DNA of 64,000 nt from Astropecten irregularis. Its lineage: Eukaryota > Echinodermata > Asteroidea > Paxillosida > Astropectinidae. A program made the translations under genes and the position numbers. The DNA is taken from contig OZ020258.1 of NCBI GenBank assembly GCA_963971285.1, positions 2,976,001 to 3,040,000 on the forward strand, given 5' to 3'. This document shows, piece by piece, positions 23,512 through 34,634 of this stretch; within the stretch, counting starts at the first letter, position 1; every line of letters begins with the position of its first letter. Under the pieces are notes generated by a model. The model saw only the letters and a list, made by a program, of their open reading frames with translations, did no database searches and had not been told where the DNA came from.

Positions 23512-23898
23512 TTAAAGGCATTGCATACGTTTGGTAATGACTCTGAAAATTTATGGCAATAAAAACTAACTTGGTGAGAAGTACAGCTGCTTTGGATAGT
23601 ATAATGCATATTGAGAAACGTTCAATTCGAAGAACGGCGGTTATGAAAAAATATATCACTTTTTATCTCCAAAAATTATGAATCTGAGAAGCGTTATGGC
23701 CGTAACGCTTCTCAGCTATTGACTTACTGTTCTCTGGCGTGAAATAACCGCTCTAGTTTGTCGCCAAATTCTCAAAAACGCTACCACCTTTTTTTGAATT
23801 GAAACTTTCACAGGTTAGTTTTATGGTATATATATACAATTATATTGGTTTGAAACAAACAATAGGCTCAAATTACCAAACGTATGCAATCCCTTTAA
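23512..23898. mobile_element. TTAA MITE family H (third terminal-repeat type)
   Basis: TTAAAGGCATTGCATACGTT at the left and the inverse AACGTATGCAATCCCTTTAA at the right. The centre has a perfect hairpin, CTGAGAAGCGTTA and TAACGCTTCTCAG (23685-23716). Shares its right TTAA with the next element. Confidence 0.8.
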
Positions 23899-24185
23899 AG
23901 GTACAGTACAGGATTGGTAATAACATACCAAAACAGAAATGTTCACAGATTTACGTATACCTTTCGGGATATGAAGATGGTGCTGGTAGAAACAGTCTTT
24001 ATCTCGGGGTAAGATCAAAACCATTCTTTACGTTTTATAACAAAAATCGAGTCGGGTTTTGGCTGTTTTCTCGCGACTCAGATGTCTAATTGAGCTCTAA
24101 TTTTCAAATGTTTATTCTTTCATGCGCATGCTGGATCAGACAAAGTGTGAGTGTTGTCTTTACCAATCATGTATTATGCCTTTAA
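23895..24185 (-). mobile_element. TTAA MITE family B, internally deleted
   Basis: AGGTACAGTACAGGATTGGT at the left, ACCAATCATGTATTATGCCT at the right, TTAA both sides; the centre after GGTAGAAACA is lost. Confidence 0.88.
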
Positions 24186-24315
24186 AGGTTTACTGTAATC
24201 AAAAACTCAAGTTAAATACATCTGTGTTGTTATATAAAACTCAACCTGTCTGTCGTTATTTGTGCTAAAAGATATTGTATATAGAGAAAGATAATTGACT
24301 ATTGGGAACACGTAG

Positions 24316-24392
24316 GGCTGGATGGCTCAGTTGGTAAGAGCGCACAGTGCACGGTATTCAGGAGGTCGCCGGTTCTAATCCCGCTCCAGTCA
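24316..24392 (+). tRNA. tRNA-like sequence, probably pseudogene or SINE head
   Basis: Acceptor arms GGCTGGA and TCCAGTC pair, and the A box TGGCTCAGTTGG is good, but the B box reads GGTTCTAATCC (one change) and the anticodon arm does not fold. No anticodon is assigned. Confidence 0.45.
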
Positions 24393-24591
24393 ATTGTGCT
24401 TTGTTCACCTTAATGGCTTAATTCTATTTCATTTATGCGAAACAGAAGTAATATAAATATGAAATTATGATAAGCACTTTGAATGACAAACAACAACAAA
24501 TATCAGGGCAATGTACTGATTGAGAATATCAAAGGGATGCACGTATGGAGATAAAGGGCTTATATTTGTGAACAAGTCAGCCTTGCCCATG

Positions 24592-24746
24592 GGGTCGGTT
24601 TCACCAAACTCATCGTAACTTATACTGTCAATCGTAGGACTTTTGACGCATAGCAGCACTACGTGGGATAGGCCCCTACGATGGGTTATCCTTCGTAAGT
24701 CGTAACTCTAGTTGCGATCGATCGCAGGGCTTCGTGAAATCGACCC
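24592..24746. mobile_element. MITE family E, copy 2
   Basis: GGTCGGTTTCACCAAACTCA at the left and GGGCTTCGTGAAATCGACC at the right; opposite orientation to copy 1. Confidence 0.8.
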
Positions 24747-25084
24747 TTGTGGGCCCCATGGATATAGTGTAGGTTCTACCCACCAATCTGTGGAATGCAG
24801 TACCTTGACGTCCTATACGCGTGTATAAAAAGAATCCATCTATACCACGCATACCTTTTTTTACGATCGCTGAATCGGGCCAAAGATTGAAGATTTCTTG
24901 TCAGTCAAGAATGTTTGAAAGGTTGTTAAACTGTTAGGCCCTGGCTTGATTTATTGTGGCATTTCACCGCGAATTTTATATGGGAATATCTGCTGCCCAA
25001 ATGGAGTGCGTGTGTAATGCTCGGCGATATACTCAGTGCGCCATACCATCTTCTCATACATAACTATATCATATCACCGCTGAG

Positions 25085-25235
25085 CAGCCGATTTCACGAA
25101 ACTTGGCGGATCACGTAACTTACGCCGTATCCCGATAGTGCGTCACTTTCGTAAAAAAGTTATGGCGCAACTTACGCAACAAGATATGACGTAAGTGGAT
25201 TTACGCCATAAAATAGAGTTTCGTGAAATCGGCTG
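25085..25235. mobile_element. Palindromic MITE related to family E
   Basis: CAGCCGATTTCACGAAAC and its complement GTTTCGTGAAATCGGCTG form perfect 18-bp terminal repeats; the interior is rich in TTACGCC/GGCGTAA. Confidence 0.85.
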
Positions 25236-25703
25236 CAGATGGCATAAACAGGCTTAATTACCATTTTGCTTGAAAAAGGACAGTTTACACGGAAAACACT
25301 TATTGAATTACAAGTTAACTTTAATATATAAACATTATACACAAAATACACTTGGAATGAACTAAATACTGGGCCTCGTTCTTGTTCCTGTGGTACATGC
25401 TTGCAGCCTGGTACTAAGCGCTGAGATATTGATAGGATAATGGCCCATTAGCCTATATAGGAAGGAGTTCACTAAACTACGCCACCTACGTGATTGTGTG
25501 TATAGTGTATCTCTCGGTGACTGTACTTTTCCTACATGGATCTGATCTGCTGAAATATTTTATTGCCGACTTTTGGCATCCTATTAAATTTCATTATTTC
25601 AGAAACATTTGGTGGATCGTGATGACATGATTAAATTTAGAAATGCATCACTCTGGAGCTTAGTGGGATACCACTGTTTAGAAGGTGCGACTCTGAGAGC
25701 TGC

Positions 25704-26069
25704 TTAAAGGTAGTATCATACTTTGGTAAGAAACCAAAACAGAAATGTTCACAGATTTACGTATAACTTACAGGGTATGAAGATGGTGCTGGTAGAAACA
25801 TACCGTTAACAATTTCCCTCCTGAAATGGTGTATTTATCCAGTAATTAGTCAAAGAAAGACCGAAAACAGTTTTGATGTCGGGGTAAGATCAAAACCGTT
25901 CTTTATGCTAATTCATCAGATAAAATGAGTCGTTTTTTTGCTTTTTCTCGTGACTCAGATGTCCGATTGAGCTCAAATTTTCACAGGTTATTATTGCGTG
26001 TACATGTTTGATCAGACAAAGTGTGAGTTCTGTTCTGTGACCTCTACCAATCATGTATTATACCTTTAA
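25704..26069. mobile_element. Chimeric TTAA MITE: family A end plus family B half
   Basis: Left end AGGTAGTATCATACTTTGGT is family A. After the shared half come GAGTCGTTTTT, GTCCGATTGAGCTC and ACCAATCATGTATTATACC, which are family B. TTAA flanks both sides. Confidence 0.9.
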
Positions 26070-26427
26070 ACACGACACGAGGTGTGTCTCAATCCAAGCA
26101 CACCATTAAGGTATAAAGGTCTGAGAAATGACAGATACGCTTTAAATGATAGGACTGTTAAACAAAACGTTGACAGCAAAAATGCAATCAGGCAGTGCGC
26201 TGAAAGGTATAGTGCACGGTGTGTTGGAACCAAGGTATGGCAAGGACTGACATTAACGTTGGTTCATCACTAGTATGGTAAAGTACATTATCCGTCTCAG
26301 TAGTCTCGTTAAGATATCAAAATATGCATAGTATGAACACATGGTGAACACTCTTTGCTAACAAAACTATTTCCTCTATACACAAACTTCTGAAGAATTC
26401 TGTGTGTACTTTTCAGGTATATAGCAA

Positions 26428-26548
26428 GGTCAATTTCACCAAACTCATCGTAGGGCTTATGACACTGTATGTATGATGCATTGCAGCCTATGGGTGATCC
26501 TTCGTAATTCGAGTTACGATCGATCGTAGGGCTTCTTGAAATCGACCC
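26428..26548. mobile_element. MITE family E, copy 3
   Basis: GGTCAATTTCACCAAACTCA to GGCTTCTTGAAATCGACC; shorter inside than copies 1 and 2. Confidence 0.75.
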
Positions 26549-27238
26549 AACTTCCATAAAGGCAGACAGATCCCCAGCCAAACACACTCTGTTGATGCTC
26601 GTGTATAAACCTACATAGTTTCCATAATTTTTTCGTGATCGTATTATGCACATTTCCTTGGTGTTAAAACATAATCTTTATAAAAAATTGTTGGGTCAAA
26701 TTTTTGTCTATCAGCAGTATGTACGCAATTGAAAGTACTGATCTTTTGATGTCCCCAGTAGTTCTTGTATAATTACAAATGGGATGTTAGGAGAGACACG
26801 TTAGCATCTAAAAGTGGACGTTAGGGAGACATCGGGACTTAGGGAGACTTTTCGATGTCTCCCTAAGGTACCAGCTACCTTTTAGAGACATATTTTTACC
26901 GTCCATATTTTAATAGAAGACAGAGAATGCTCTCAATATGTCAATGTTAAGTTAATTGGTTTGGAGTATGTTTAGAAATAGGTAAGTAAAGTTTGTGCAC
27001 GACCCTATGGGAACGTTTCCTAAGGTCCCATCCTCGGTTATATTAGTCCTATAATAATGAACAGCACGCGCTATTATCAGTAATGCAATAAAGAAGCACC
27101 ACAAACAACTCCCCAAGGTTCATATGCGTTATCGTACATACGCATACATTCTTAACATTTAATCCATGAATAGATATCTGTAAAAGAGATATCGTCATTG
27201 TTAAAAAGATATCTCTATTAAATGTTAACTTAGGACGC
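26549..27238. other. No gene recognised
   Basis: Contains TTAGGGAGAC repeats and an inverted GTCTCCCTAAG near 26810-26870. No gene. Confidence 0.45.
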
Positions 27239-27600
27239 TTAAAGGTATAATACATGATTGGTGAAGGTCACAGAACAACACTCACTTTTTTCTGATCGAG
27301 TACATCAAATAATATACCTGTGAATATTTGAGCTCAATCGGACATCAGAGTCACGAGAAAATAGCGAAAACCCTGACTCAATGTTTCTTTAAAAATAGAG
27401 AATTATGGTTTTGATCTAATCCCGAGATCAAAACTGTTTTTGGTCTTTGTTGTACTAATTTCTGGATAAATACACCATTTCGAGCGGAAATATTTGAACG
27501 GTATGTTTCTACCAGCACCATCTTCATACCCTGAAAGTTATACGTAAATCTGTGATCATCTCTATTTGGCTATGCTACCAATCCTGTACTGTTCCTTTAA
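27239..27600 (+). mobile_element. TTAA MITE family B, full length
   Basis: TTAA at both ends with AGGTATAATACATGATTGGT and ACCAATCCTGTACTGTTCCT. Confidence 0.9.
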
Positions 27601-27926
27601 GCGGTACAATTTACAAGTTACAATTCACAAGATTATGATGATTATTTAAAAATGTGGAGCTATATTGTCAGTTTGATTGATATACGCTTATATCTATTTT
27701 TCAAGGGCGAACGCACCTTTTTATCTTGAAGAAAGATTATCAAAGGCAGAACAAGGACAATTTGAGCAAAACGTTGACCGATTAACGTTGTGATTCTCTA
27801 TATGTACGTACATAGCATATAGGTAGGAGTTCGCTGAAGATCAAACGCGGTGTGATGCAACACCTGTTACCTGAAAAATGCCACACTGCGGGAAGTCTGC
27901 CCAGCAGTATAGTACCAAGTGGGAAC
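27601..27926. other. No gene recognised
   Basis: Unique-looking spacer. Confidence 0.5.
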
Positions 27927-28055
27927 GGTCGATTTCACGAAGCCTTACGATCGGTCGTAACTCCACACACGAAGGATAACAAATCAAATCCTACGTAGGG
28001 ATGCAATGCATCCTAAGTCCTACGAATAGTTACGATTACTTTGGTGAATCGATCC
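27927..28055. mobile_element. MITE family E, copy 4
   Basis: GGTCGATTTCACGAAGCCTT at the left; TTTGGTGAATCGATCC at the right. Confidence 0.75.
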
Positions 28056-28140
28056 TAGGGCATATGGGGGACAAATTGTACATGTAGAATGTCCTTTGAC
28101 AATGAAATTCACTGTAGAAACTTTGATCCAAGGCATGAGC

Positions 28141-28262
28141 AATATATTGTGATGGTAGACACATAGGCCTACCGCTCATTATTTTCGGCTGAAATGGTGT
28201 ATTTATCCAGAAATTAATAAAACAAAGACCGAAAACAGTTTTGATCTTGGGGTAAGATATCA
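28141..28262 (-). mobile_element. TTAA MITE family B fragment
   Basis: Internal piece only: GAAATGGTGTATTTATCCAG, then CCGAAAACAGTTTTGATCTT. Confidence 0.7.
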
Positions 28263-28905
28263 ACATTTCAAACTTTCGACGACCTGCGATTTAAAAAGAA
28301 ATAAATTGAGATACTGTGTAAGAGCTACCTGTCTAAAGGTATGGCAAAGCACCCGCAAACCCGGCCATGGTCCTCCAGATACTCAATATTCTCAAAATTT
28401 GCTTGGAAAATGTAGCGGATGCCACCAATAGCAAAAGCCAAAAGCATTTCCCCCTAACTGTCAAAACCCAGGATCCTGAAGGTCTGAGGATTCCAAGACG
28501 CTGTTTACTTCTTCAAACTTCAGGTGCAATTTAAGGCTCAGGCTGGGAATACACAGCTAAAAGAAGGAAACAAAAGAGACTACTTCTAGGAGATAAACGC
28601 TCTGAAAAAGAAATATTTTTGAACAAGTTCGGGCTATGACAAAGGAAAGAAACAAATCTGACATTGTTCTCGTCCCAAGTTCCTTTTCAATACACAAAAT
28701 AGGACGCTCTGAAGAGCATACGTGTTTTTCTTTTAAAGATCTTTGCAATTATAGCGTCTAAATGATTTGGTTGAAAAAAATCATGAATTATATTGAATTT
28801 CTGCACCAAGATGCACCTCCTAAGTCAAACGTGAAGAACACGAAGGGGTTAATGATGTCGAAAACAATCAGTAACAAACTTACATTGGCTGGCTGACGGG
28901 TACAT
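28263..28905. other. No gene recognised
   Basis: Unique-looking sequence with short frames only. Confidence 0.5.
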
Positions 28906-29040
28906 TCTACGATCGATCGTAACTTGAGTTACGAAGGATAGCCCATCGTAGGCCTATCTTACGACTTCTACGTGGTGCTGCAATGCATCATAAGTCCTAC
29001 GATTGACAGTAAGTTACGATGAGTTTGGTGAAATCGAACC
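28906..29040. mobile_element. MITE family E, copy 5, left end lost
   Basis: CTACGATCGATCGTAACTTG through TTTGGTGAAATCGA; the first bases of the left end are missing. Confidence 0.7.
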
Positions 29041-29097
29041 CATGTGTCATATATTGAACCAGTTTCGTGAATAATCTATAAAGGATGGTTCGGGTTT

Positions 29098-29355
29098 TTG
29101 TATTTAGTGTGGATTCTGTTATCATTGACGTTGTCGTGGATGCCGTTTCAAAATGTGACACAAGCTCTCTCTGAAATAACAGATGAGGGGGGTCGCCATA
29201 CCTTAAAGATGACGTCATCAATATATCAATTATTGTCTGGAAATATCCAATTGGATGTTTTCACACTGAGATCATTACTCTCTGGGATTGAGGAGTGGGA
29301 TGGCAACTTACTGCGCGCCGCATGGGCACATGATACAAACCTGCAGCAAATGTGA
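29098..29355 (+). CDS. Unrecognised 85-codon open frame
   Basis: Starts GTG/ATG-poor with a hydrophobic head (WILLSLTLSW) and ends at TGA 29353-29355. No domain recognised, and no splice partners. Listed because its composition is not repeat-derived; it may be chance. Confidence 0.15.
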   Translation: MYLVWILLSLTLSWMPFQNVTQALSEITDEGGRHTLKMTSSIYQLLSGNIQLDVFTLRSLLSGIEEWDGNLLRAAWAHDTNLQQM

Positions 29356-29464
29356 CTTCACTGCATGTGTCAAAATAGCTCAGAAGCTTCCAGGTGCAGT
29401 TTGTTTTTGCCAACAATTGGTAAAGGCTTGCCTCAAAGAATACATGGACAGAGAGGTATAGCAG

Positions 29465-29860
29465 TGTTGGAGTAGAGTCCTCAGATCCGAGTACAGAGTA
29501 CTCCGAGTACTTCAAGGTCTGAGTACTGGGCCGAGTCCGAGTACATTGCTGTCGAGTCCAAGTCCTAAGTATCGAGTCCGAGTACCAGTGGCGTCACCAG
29601 ACTTTTGAGTCTGGGGGGCACAAGGGGGGCACTAGCAATTGTTGGGGGGGGGGGGCACTACAATATATATTATATTTTGTTTCACCAACCCAAATCTCAA
29701 ATGGGGCACGCGGGGGGCACGAGGTTTTCCAGTTGGGGGGGGGGGGGCACGTGCCCCCCCTGCCCCCCCCCCCCCCTTGGCGACGCCACTGCCGAGTACA
29801 TTCAAGGTCGAGTACAGGGCCGAGTCCGAGTACCAAATCCAAGTCCGAGTACAGTACCAA
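29465..29860. repeat. CGAGTAC/CGAGTCCGAGTAC minisatellite, split by a MITE
   Basis: Irregular units GAGTCCGAGTAC on both sides (29465-29585 and 29792-29860) of the hAT-like element. Confidence 0.8.
29586..29791. mobile_element. hAT-like MITE (family F) with 8-bp target duplication
   Basis: CAGTGGCGTCACCA at the left and TGGCGACGCCACTG at the right. CCGAGTAC is duplicated exactly at 29578-29585 and 29792-29799, the 8 bp expected of hAT transposons. Interior has long G and C runs. Confidence 0.9.
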
Positions 29861-29930
29861 CGCAGTGCAAACAATTGCAGTTTGTTTCACAAAGATGTTC
29901 CTAATTTGCTGTGTTTTGCCACTCTTCTCA

Positions 29931-30120
29931 GAATCCATTTCAAAATGACAGGTATCAAAATAGAGGCTATTGGCTGCAGTTAGGAAGTAGATTCTCTGGT
30001 TTGAAAAGGACAACAGAGCTTCAGCTTCAATGGCAAACCACAACCTATAATTTCAGCGTATGAAAACAGAGAGAAGCCGGAGCCGGAGCCGGAGCCGGAG
30101 CCGACCTTTGAGAAAGGCCC
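29931..30120 (-). mobile_element. MITE family J, copy 1
   Basis: Contains (GGAGCC)n at 30075-30104 and ends GGGCCTTTCTCAAAGG (reverse strand). Inverted copy at 31328-31517. Confidence 0.7.
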
Positions 30121-30655
30121 CATGTCTATTGCAAGATACGAAATGCAAGTAACGTTCAGTATTAATCGTCGGCATTTTATGGATGACAATAAATTATTGT
30201 TTAATAAGAATGAAGTAAATTGATTCATTGCTGCAGACTGTTTGAGTCTTCAGTGATGACACCGGTATGCAGTTTGGTCTTGGACAACAAAAAATGTACC
30301 TCGATGACCATGAAAAGAGGTTAAGGGTTCATTTTGATGGTGTCATCAGAGTACCAGATGGTAAAGAATTACTGAGGTCCTTTGGGAGGACTCTTTAATG
30401 GTGATGCTTGGAGCAGATCGTCAACTCGACGATGAGTCTGAAGAAAGACTAGCTTCTAGATGAAGAAGACGTAAGTAATATGAATGAAGAAGTGTTTGAA
30501 GTCCAGGTTGGAGACAAGCATCATGGTAGGGAGACGGGCTTCCCCGCGCCTTATTCACGGCACACCCATTTTGTCACCTTCCTTGTTGTATACCCGTTGG
30601 AAAAGATAACACCAATTCCAAAAAGAAAACGGGTACCAGACCATTTTGAATCCAA
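30121..30655. other. No gene recognised
   Basis: Unique-looking sequence; a frame from 30480 runs into the MITE and is not a gene. Confidence 0.45.
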
Positions 30656-30878
30656 GGGCCTTTACGAAATGAGGCTTGAGGCTAGGCTTGGGATTTTGTT
30701 GGCTATACCACCATTTTGTGTCCTAAATGAAATGAAGGGCTTGAGATACATGGCGAAGCTGAAGCCTTTCCCCAGCTTCATCATGTGGCCCAATCCCTTC
30801 CTTTCATTTTGTGGGCTTCAAATGGTGGTAGTGAAATAAGTCCCAAGCCTAGCCTCAAGCCTAGTTTCGTAAAGGCCC
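30656..30878. mobile_element. MITE family D, copy 2
   Basis: About 39-bp terminal repeats starting GGCCTTTACGAAAT and ending TTTCGTAAAGGCC; flanked by a 5-bp duplication CCAAG. Confidence 0.9.
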
Positions 30879-31327
30879 CAAGCCTCGGTTTGATTACACT
30901 GCTTTGAATGTAGGATGGATGCAACATGAATGAGGTCTATGAGATGCAGTGCGGGGATTTTCGTAGACATGGATAGATAAGATGTTTAAATTGACATGAA
31001 AAAAAGGACAACAGGTTATCAAAACATTGCAAACAGAGAAAACGGCCATTCAGAATTTTGATTGCACCACACAGGGTTTGTGTGCAGGGAATGAATGGCA
31101 AAACCACAAGATGGTAGAGGATGTTGATCCACAAGTTAACAACAAAAAGAGTGACAAGGCTTGAAACGGTCTAAAAGAGGGGATAATGTTATATAGTTTG
31201 TTGAATGAAAGGAAATAAAGGGAAACTGGTCATTAATTTGGCTAAGGTCTATTGGAATCCATGTGAGACATATAGGGAGACGAAACGGAGGCACAGGCTC
31301 ATGCTCGATTTCCAGCTTTGACATCCA
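30879..31327. other. No gene recognised
   Basis: Unique-looking sequence between two MITEs. Confidence 0.5.
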
Positions 31328-31517
31328 TTATGCTGAAAATATATACATTGTGGTTTTTCATTGAAGCTGAAGCTCCGTTTTCCTTTTCAAACTAGAGAAT
31401 CTACTTCCGAACCGGAGCCAAATGCCTATATTTTGATACCCGTTATTTCACAATGGATTCACGAAAATGGAGCCGGAGCCCGAGTCGGAGCCTGAGCCTC
31501 CGTTTCGTGAACGCCCA
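31328..31517 (+). mobile_element. MITE family J, copy 2
   Basis: Matches copy 1 over about 130 bp (TTGAAGCTGAAGCTC, CCTTTTCAAACTAGAGAATC, TTTTGATACCCG), followed by GGAGCC repeats and CGTTTCGTGAACGCCC. Confidence 0.7.
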
Positions 31518-31734
31518 AAGGTACAAGCGAAGTTTTATCAGTAAGATACCGAGAAACGAAGCACGGTCAGGGCTGGATTCTCCGGGACCTCAACATCTAC
31601 GTAGATCACATAACATAACACAGACGGCAGATACATAAAACTACAATTGAGCTAAACAATGAGACACTAAATGTGCATATCGATTTCAATATCTGTACAC
31701 ATAAATAACAGGGGATTAATTGCTCATAATGCAA

Positions 31735-31812
31735 TTGAGGTGGGACAGACTCGAACTCATGTCGCTTCGTGTTAAATTTAACGCTTCTTTGTGAGCTCGA
31801 TCAACGCCCATG
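31735..31812 (-). tRNA. Weak tRNA-like remnant
   Basis: On the - strand a B-box-like GAGTTCGAGTC and GATCGAGCTC upstream; no cloverleaf. Probably a SINE or tRNA fossil. Confidence 0.2.
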
Positions 31813-31817
31813 CATTG

Positions 31818-32182
31818 TTAAAGGTAGTATCATACTTTTGTAGGAAACCAACACAGAAATGTTCACGAGATTTACCTATAACTTACAGAGTATAAAGATG
31901 GTGGTAGTAGAAACATACCGTTAAAATTGTTCTGCCTGAAATGCTTTATGTATCAAGAAAAGAGTAAAACCAATGACCAAAATCAATTTTGATATTTTAA
32001 AGATCAAAAATAACGGTGAAAAGATTTCACACATACTGCGGGCGTTTTTCACTGTTTTCTCTATAATTTGGCACCGTATAGGACTGAAGATTTCACAGAT
32101 ACTTGTTGCTGTATCTTCCTTGATATTTTGCCCATGAAACTGCATTTCTTTGACAAAAACCAAAGTATGATATTTTCTTTAA
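31818..32182 (-). mobile_element. TTAA MITE family A, full length
   Basis: AGGTAGTATCATACTTTTGT at the left; CAAAGTATGATATTTTC before TTAA at the right. Confidence 0.9.
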
Positions 32183-32732
32183 GCAAGCACTAACGAGCAA
32201 AGTTTGCTTTCGTTCACACCCATTGACTTTAGTATATAAATTCTGACTGTCCGTCTATATTCCTATTATCCTCAGCTTTATAAAATAATTACTTGGACTG
32301 GAAACGAGTCAGACTTGGTCGATGGTCCAGATTCTAATTTTGCGTCTAAAACCAACCAACCCGAATGCGACTTTCTCGCAGGTGCTCCGGAAAGAAACTA
32401 TTGCGTTTACGTTACATCATTCTTTCTATAATTGCATCAAAACAATCCCAATATCTATTGTATTCCTTTCATACGGATAGTCTTTGTTCAATGGACATTG
32501 GTCACGCAGCTGCATATTATTATGGTGCTTGTTTATAGCACAAGAACAGCTGTAATACCATCAAAATCAATATTAGTCTCTGTGGGGCGTGGCTATTGTA
32601 AATGGTGGGATGGTGTATACGTTCTGGCATACATTGTGTATGTTAGTATTTTCCTGGTTGTCAGTAGTTAGTATGTGTGGATACGATCAACACCCTATGC
32701 AATATGGATGCCACTATGTGTCTACCATCTTA
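32183..32732. other. No gene recognised
   Basis: A 79-codon frame at 32432-32671 (+) shows no domain. Confidence 0.5.
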
Positions 32733-32955
32733 GGGCCTATACGAAATAAGGCTTGAGGCTAGGCTTGGGATTTATCTTGCTATCTGCCATTTTGTGTCCT
32801 AAATGAAATGAAGGGCTTGAGATACATTGCGAAGCCGGAGTCTTTCTTCGGCTTCGACATGTGTCCCAATCCCTTCATGTCGTTTTGTGGGTCTAAATGG
32901 CGGTATATCGAAATAAGTACCAAGCCTAGCCTCAAGCCAGGTTTCGTAAAGGCCC
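32733..32955. mobile_element. MITE family D, copy 3
   Basis: GGCCTATACGAAATAAGGCT to AGGTTTCGTAAAGGCC; flanked by a 5-bp duplication CTTAG. Confidence 0.9.
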
Positions 32956-33054
32956 TTAGTCTCATTTATTTTAAGCGTGACATACAGTGAACCATTTCAG
33001 CCTCGTCTTGAACAAAAAAATCAGAAAATCAACAAGATGTGAGGATGCCATACT

Positions 33055-33423
33055 GTAAGGTATAATACATGATTGGTAAAAGTCACAGAACAGCACTCAT
33101 ATACTTTGTCTGATCAAACATGTACATGAAATAATGAGCATGTGAAACATTTAGGTCAATCGGACATTTCTGAGTCACGAGAAAACAGCGAAAACCTGAC
33201 AAAAACCTTTCTTATAAAACATAAAGAAAGGTCTTGATTTTACAGCGAGATCAAAACTGTTCTCAATCTTTGTTTGACTCATTTCTGGATAAATACACCA
33301 TTTCGGACGTAAATATTTTTAAGGTATGTTTCTACCACCACCATCTTTATACCTTGGAAGTCATACGTAAATCTGTGAACATTTCTGTTTGTGTATGTTG
33401 CCAATCTTGTATTGTACCTTTAA
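33055..33423 (+). mobile_element. TTAA MITE family B
   Basis: AAGGTATAATACATGATTGG at the left (TTAA mutated to TGTAA context) and TTAA at the right. Confidence 0.88.
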
Positions 33424-34634
33424 AGTCACCACGTTGTGTTGTATGTAAGCATGGCCTAGGCATTTCGTAACTCACGTCTTGTCTTAATCACAAGCTCAGA
33501 TCACTAGGCTATATGTCAAGAATATGTAAGTCTTCACGCGTTTACACCATCCAGTACTATACAAATAACAGCGCCAGTTTTACTGTAAAGCAGTGCCTCA
33601 CTTTTCTGAAAGTAAGAATAAACGATTTTAAAACATTTTAAAAGAAGAAATGTGTACAGAAGATTTCTTACCAGATCCATTAACAAACTCAAGCGTGTTT
33701 TAAAGTTCAATATTGAAATGCAAATTACAAGAAACAAAAACAACTGCATAAGAATTCATGAACAATGAAATGTTTAAAACGTAAATTACATGGGCTTGAA
33801 AAAAACCCAGATCATGATCTCGAAAAAAAAGAAGAGTTGTGATGCTTCTTCAGAGTGGTGCAGTATTTGAGATGATCGTATGAGTGTGCCATCGCTACAC
33901 AATTCTCCCAAACTCGGTGTCCAATATAAGTGAGGTTTTATCCAATGTTACTAGTTGTGTAATGGAGGAAACTGCTTGAAATTTGGTCTAGAGATATTGT
34001 CACAAAATGTAAGAAAGATACACTGACACGCAGAGAGGGAAAATAATGAAGTCGAAGTTTCTGGGGCAGTTACATCGACGTGCTCAAGTGAAGCATAGCG
34101 TAGTTTGTAAACCTGATGAGCTTTATATTTCCGCTCTCCTGCCTGCTAATAAAAGTAACATCTTTCAACCAAATTTCAACTTCGTCCCTGAAAGGCATAA
34201 ACGTTCCGCACTTTTTGTCAAAGTTTGTATAGTAGATTGAAATTAATGGAAAATACAAAAGGAAACTGACTCTTTTTTTTCGGTTATGGTTTGTGAGTTC
34301 TGGATTGTGAATTTAATTGATGAATAAACTTTGAAGCAAAAAGGCCAGGGCATTTTCATGTCTGTCGACAAGGCACTGTACAGGTAAACTGGGCCAAGCT
34401 GTTATTAAAGTGGCGCATGGCTAAAGTACATTAACCTCTATTTTGTATACGGAGAACCGCAAGGTCTTTTACTCGGTCGTTCCCCCGTTGTTCATTCCCT
34501 GGGGTTTTCCTTTCAGCTAACACTCTGTCTATTGCTTGGTTTACTAATCGTTTATCAATGCCAACATACTTACCACCACAAGAAAGAAATCACTTCAATG
34601 CCAGCAGTCTCATACCTAGAATCAGCCATGTGGC
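33424..34634. other. No gene recognised
   Basis: AT-rich; only short frames. Confidence 0.5.

Noticed and set aside
24316-24392. Functional tRNA gene
   Set aside because: Anticodon arm does not pair and the B box has a mismatch; kept only as tRNA-like.
29594-30043. Gly/Pro-rich frames on both strands
   Set aside because: Made by G and C runs of the hAT-like MITE.
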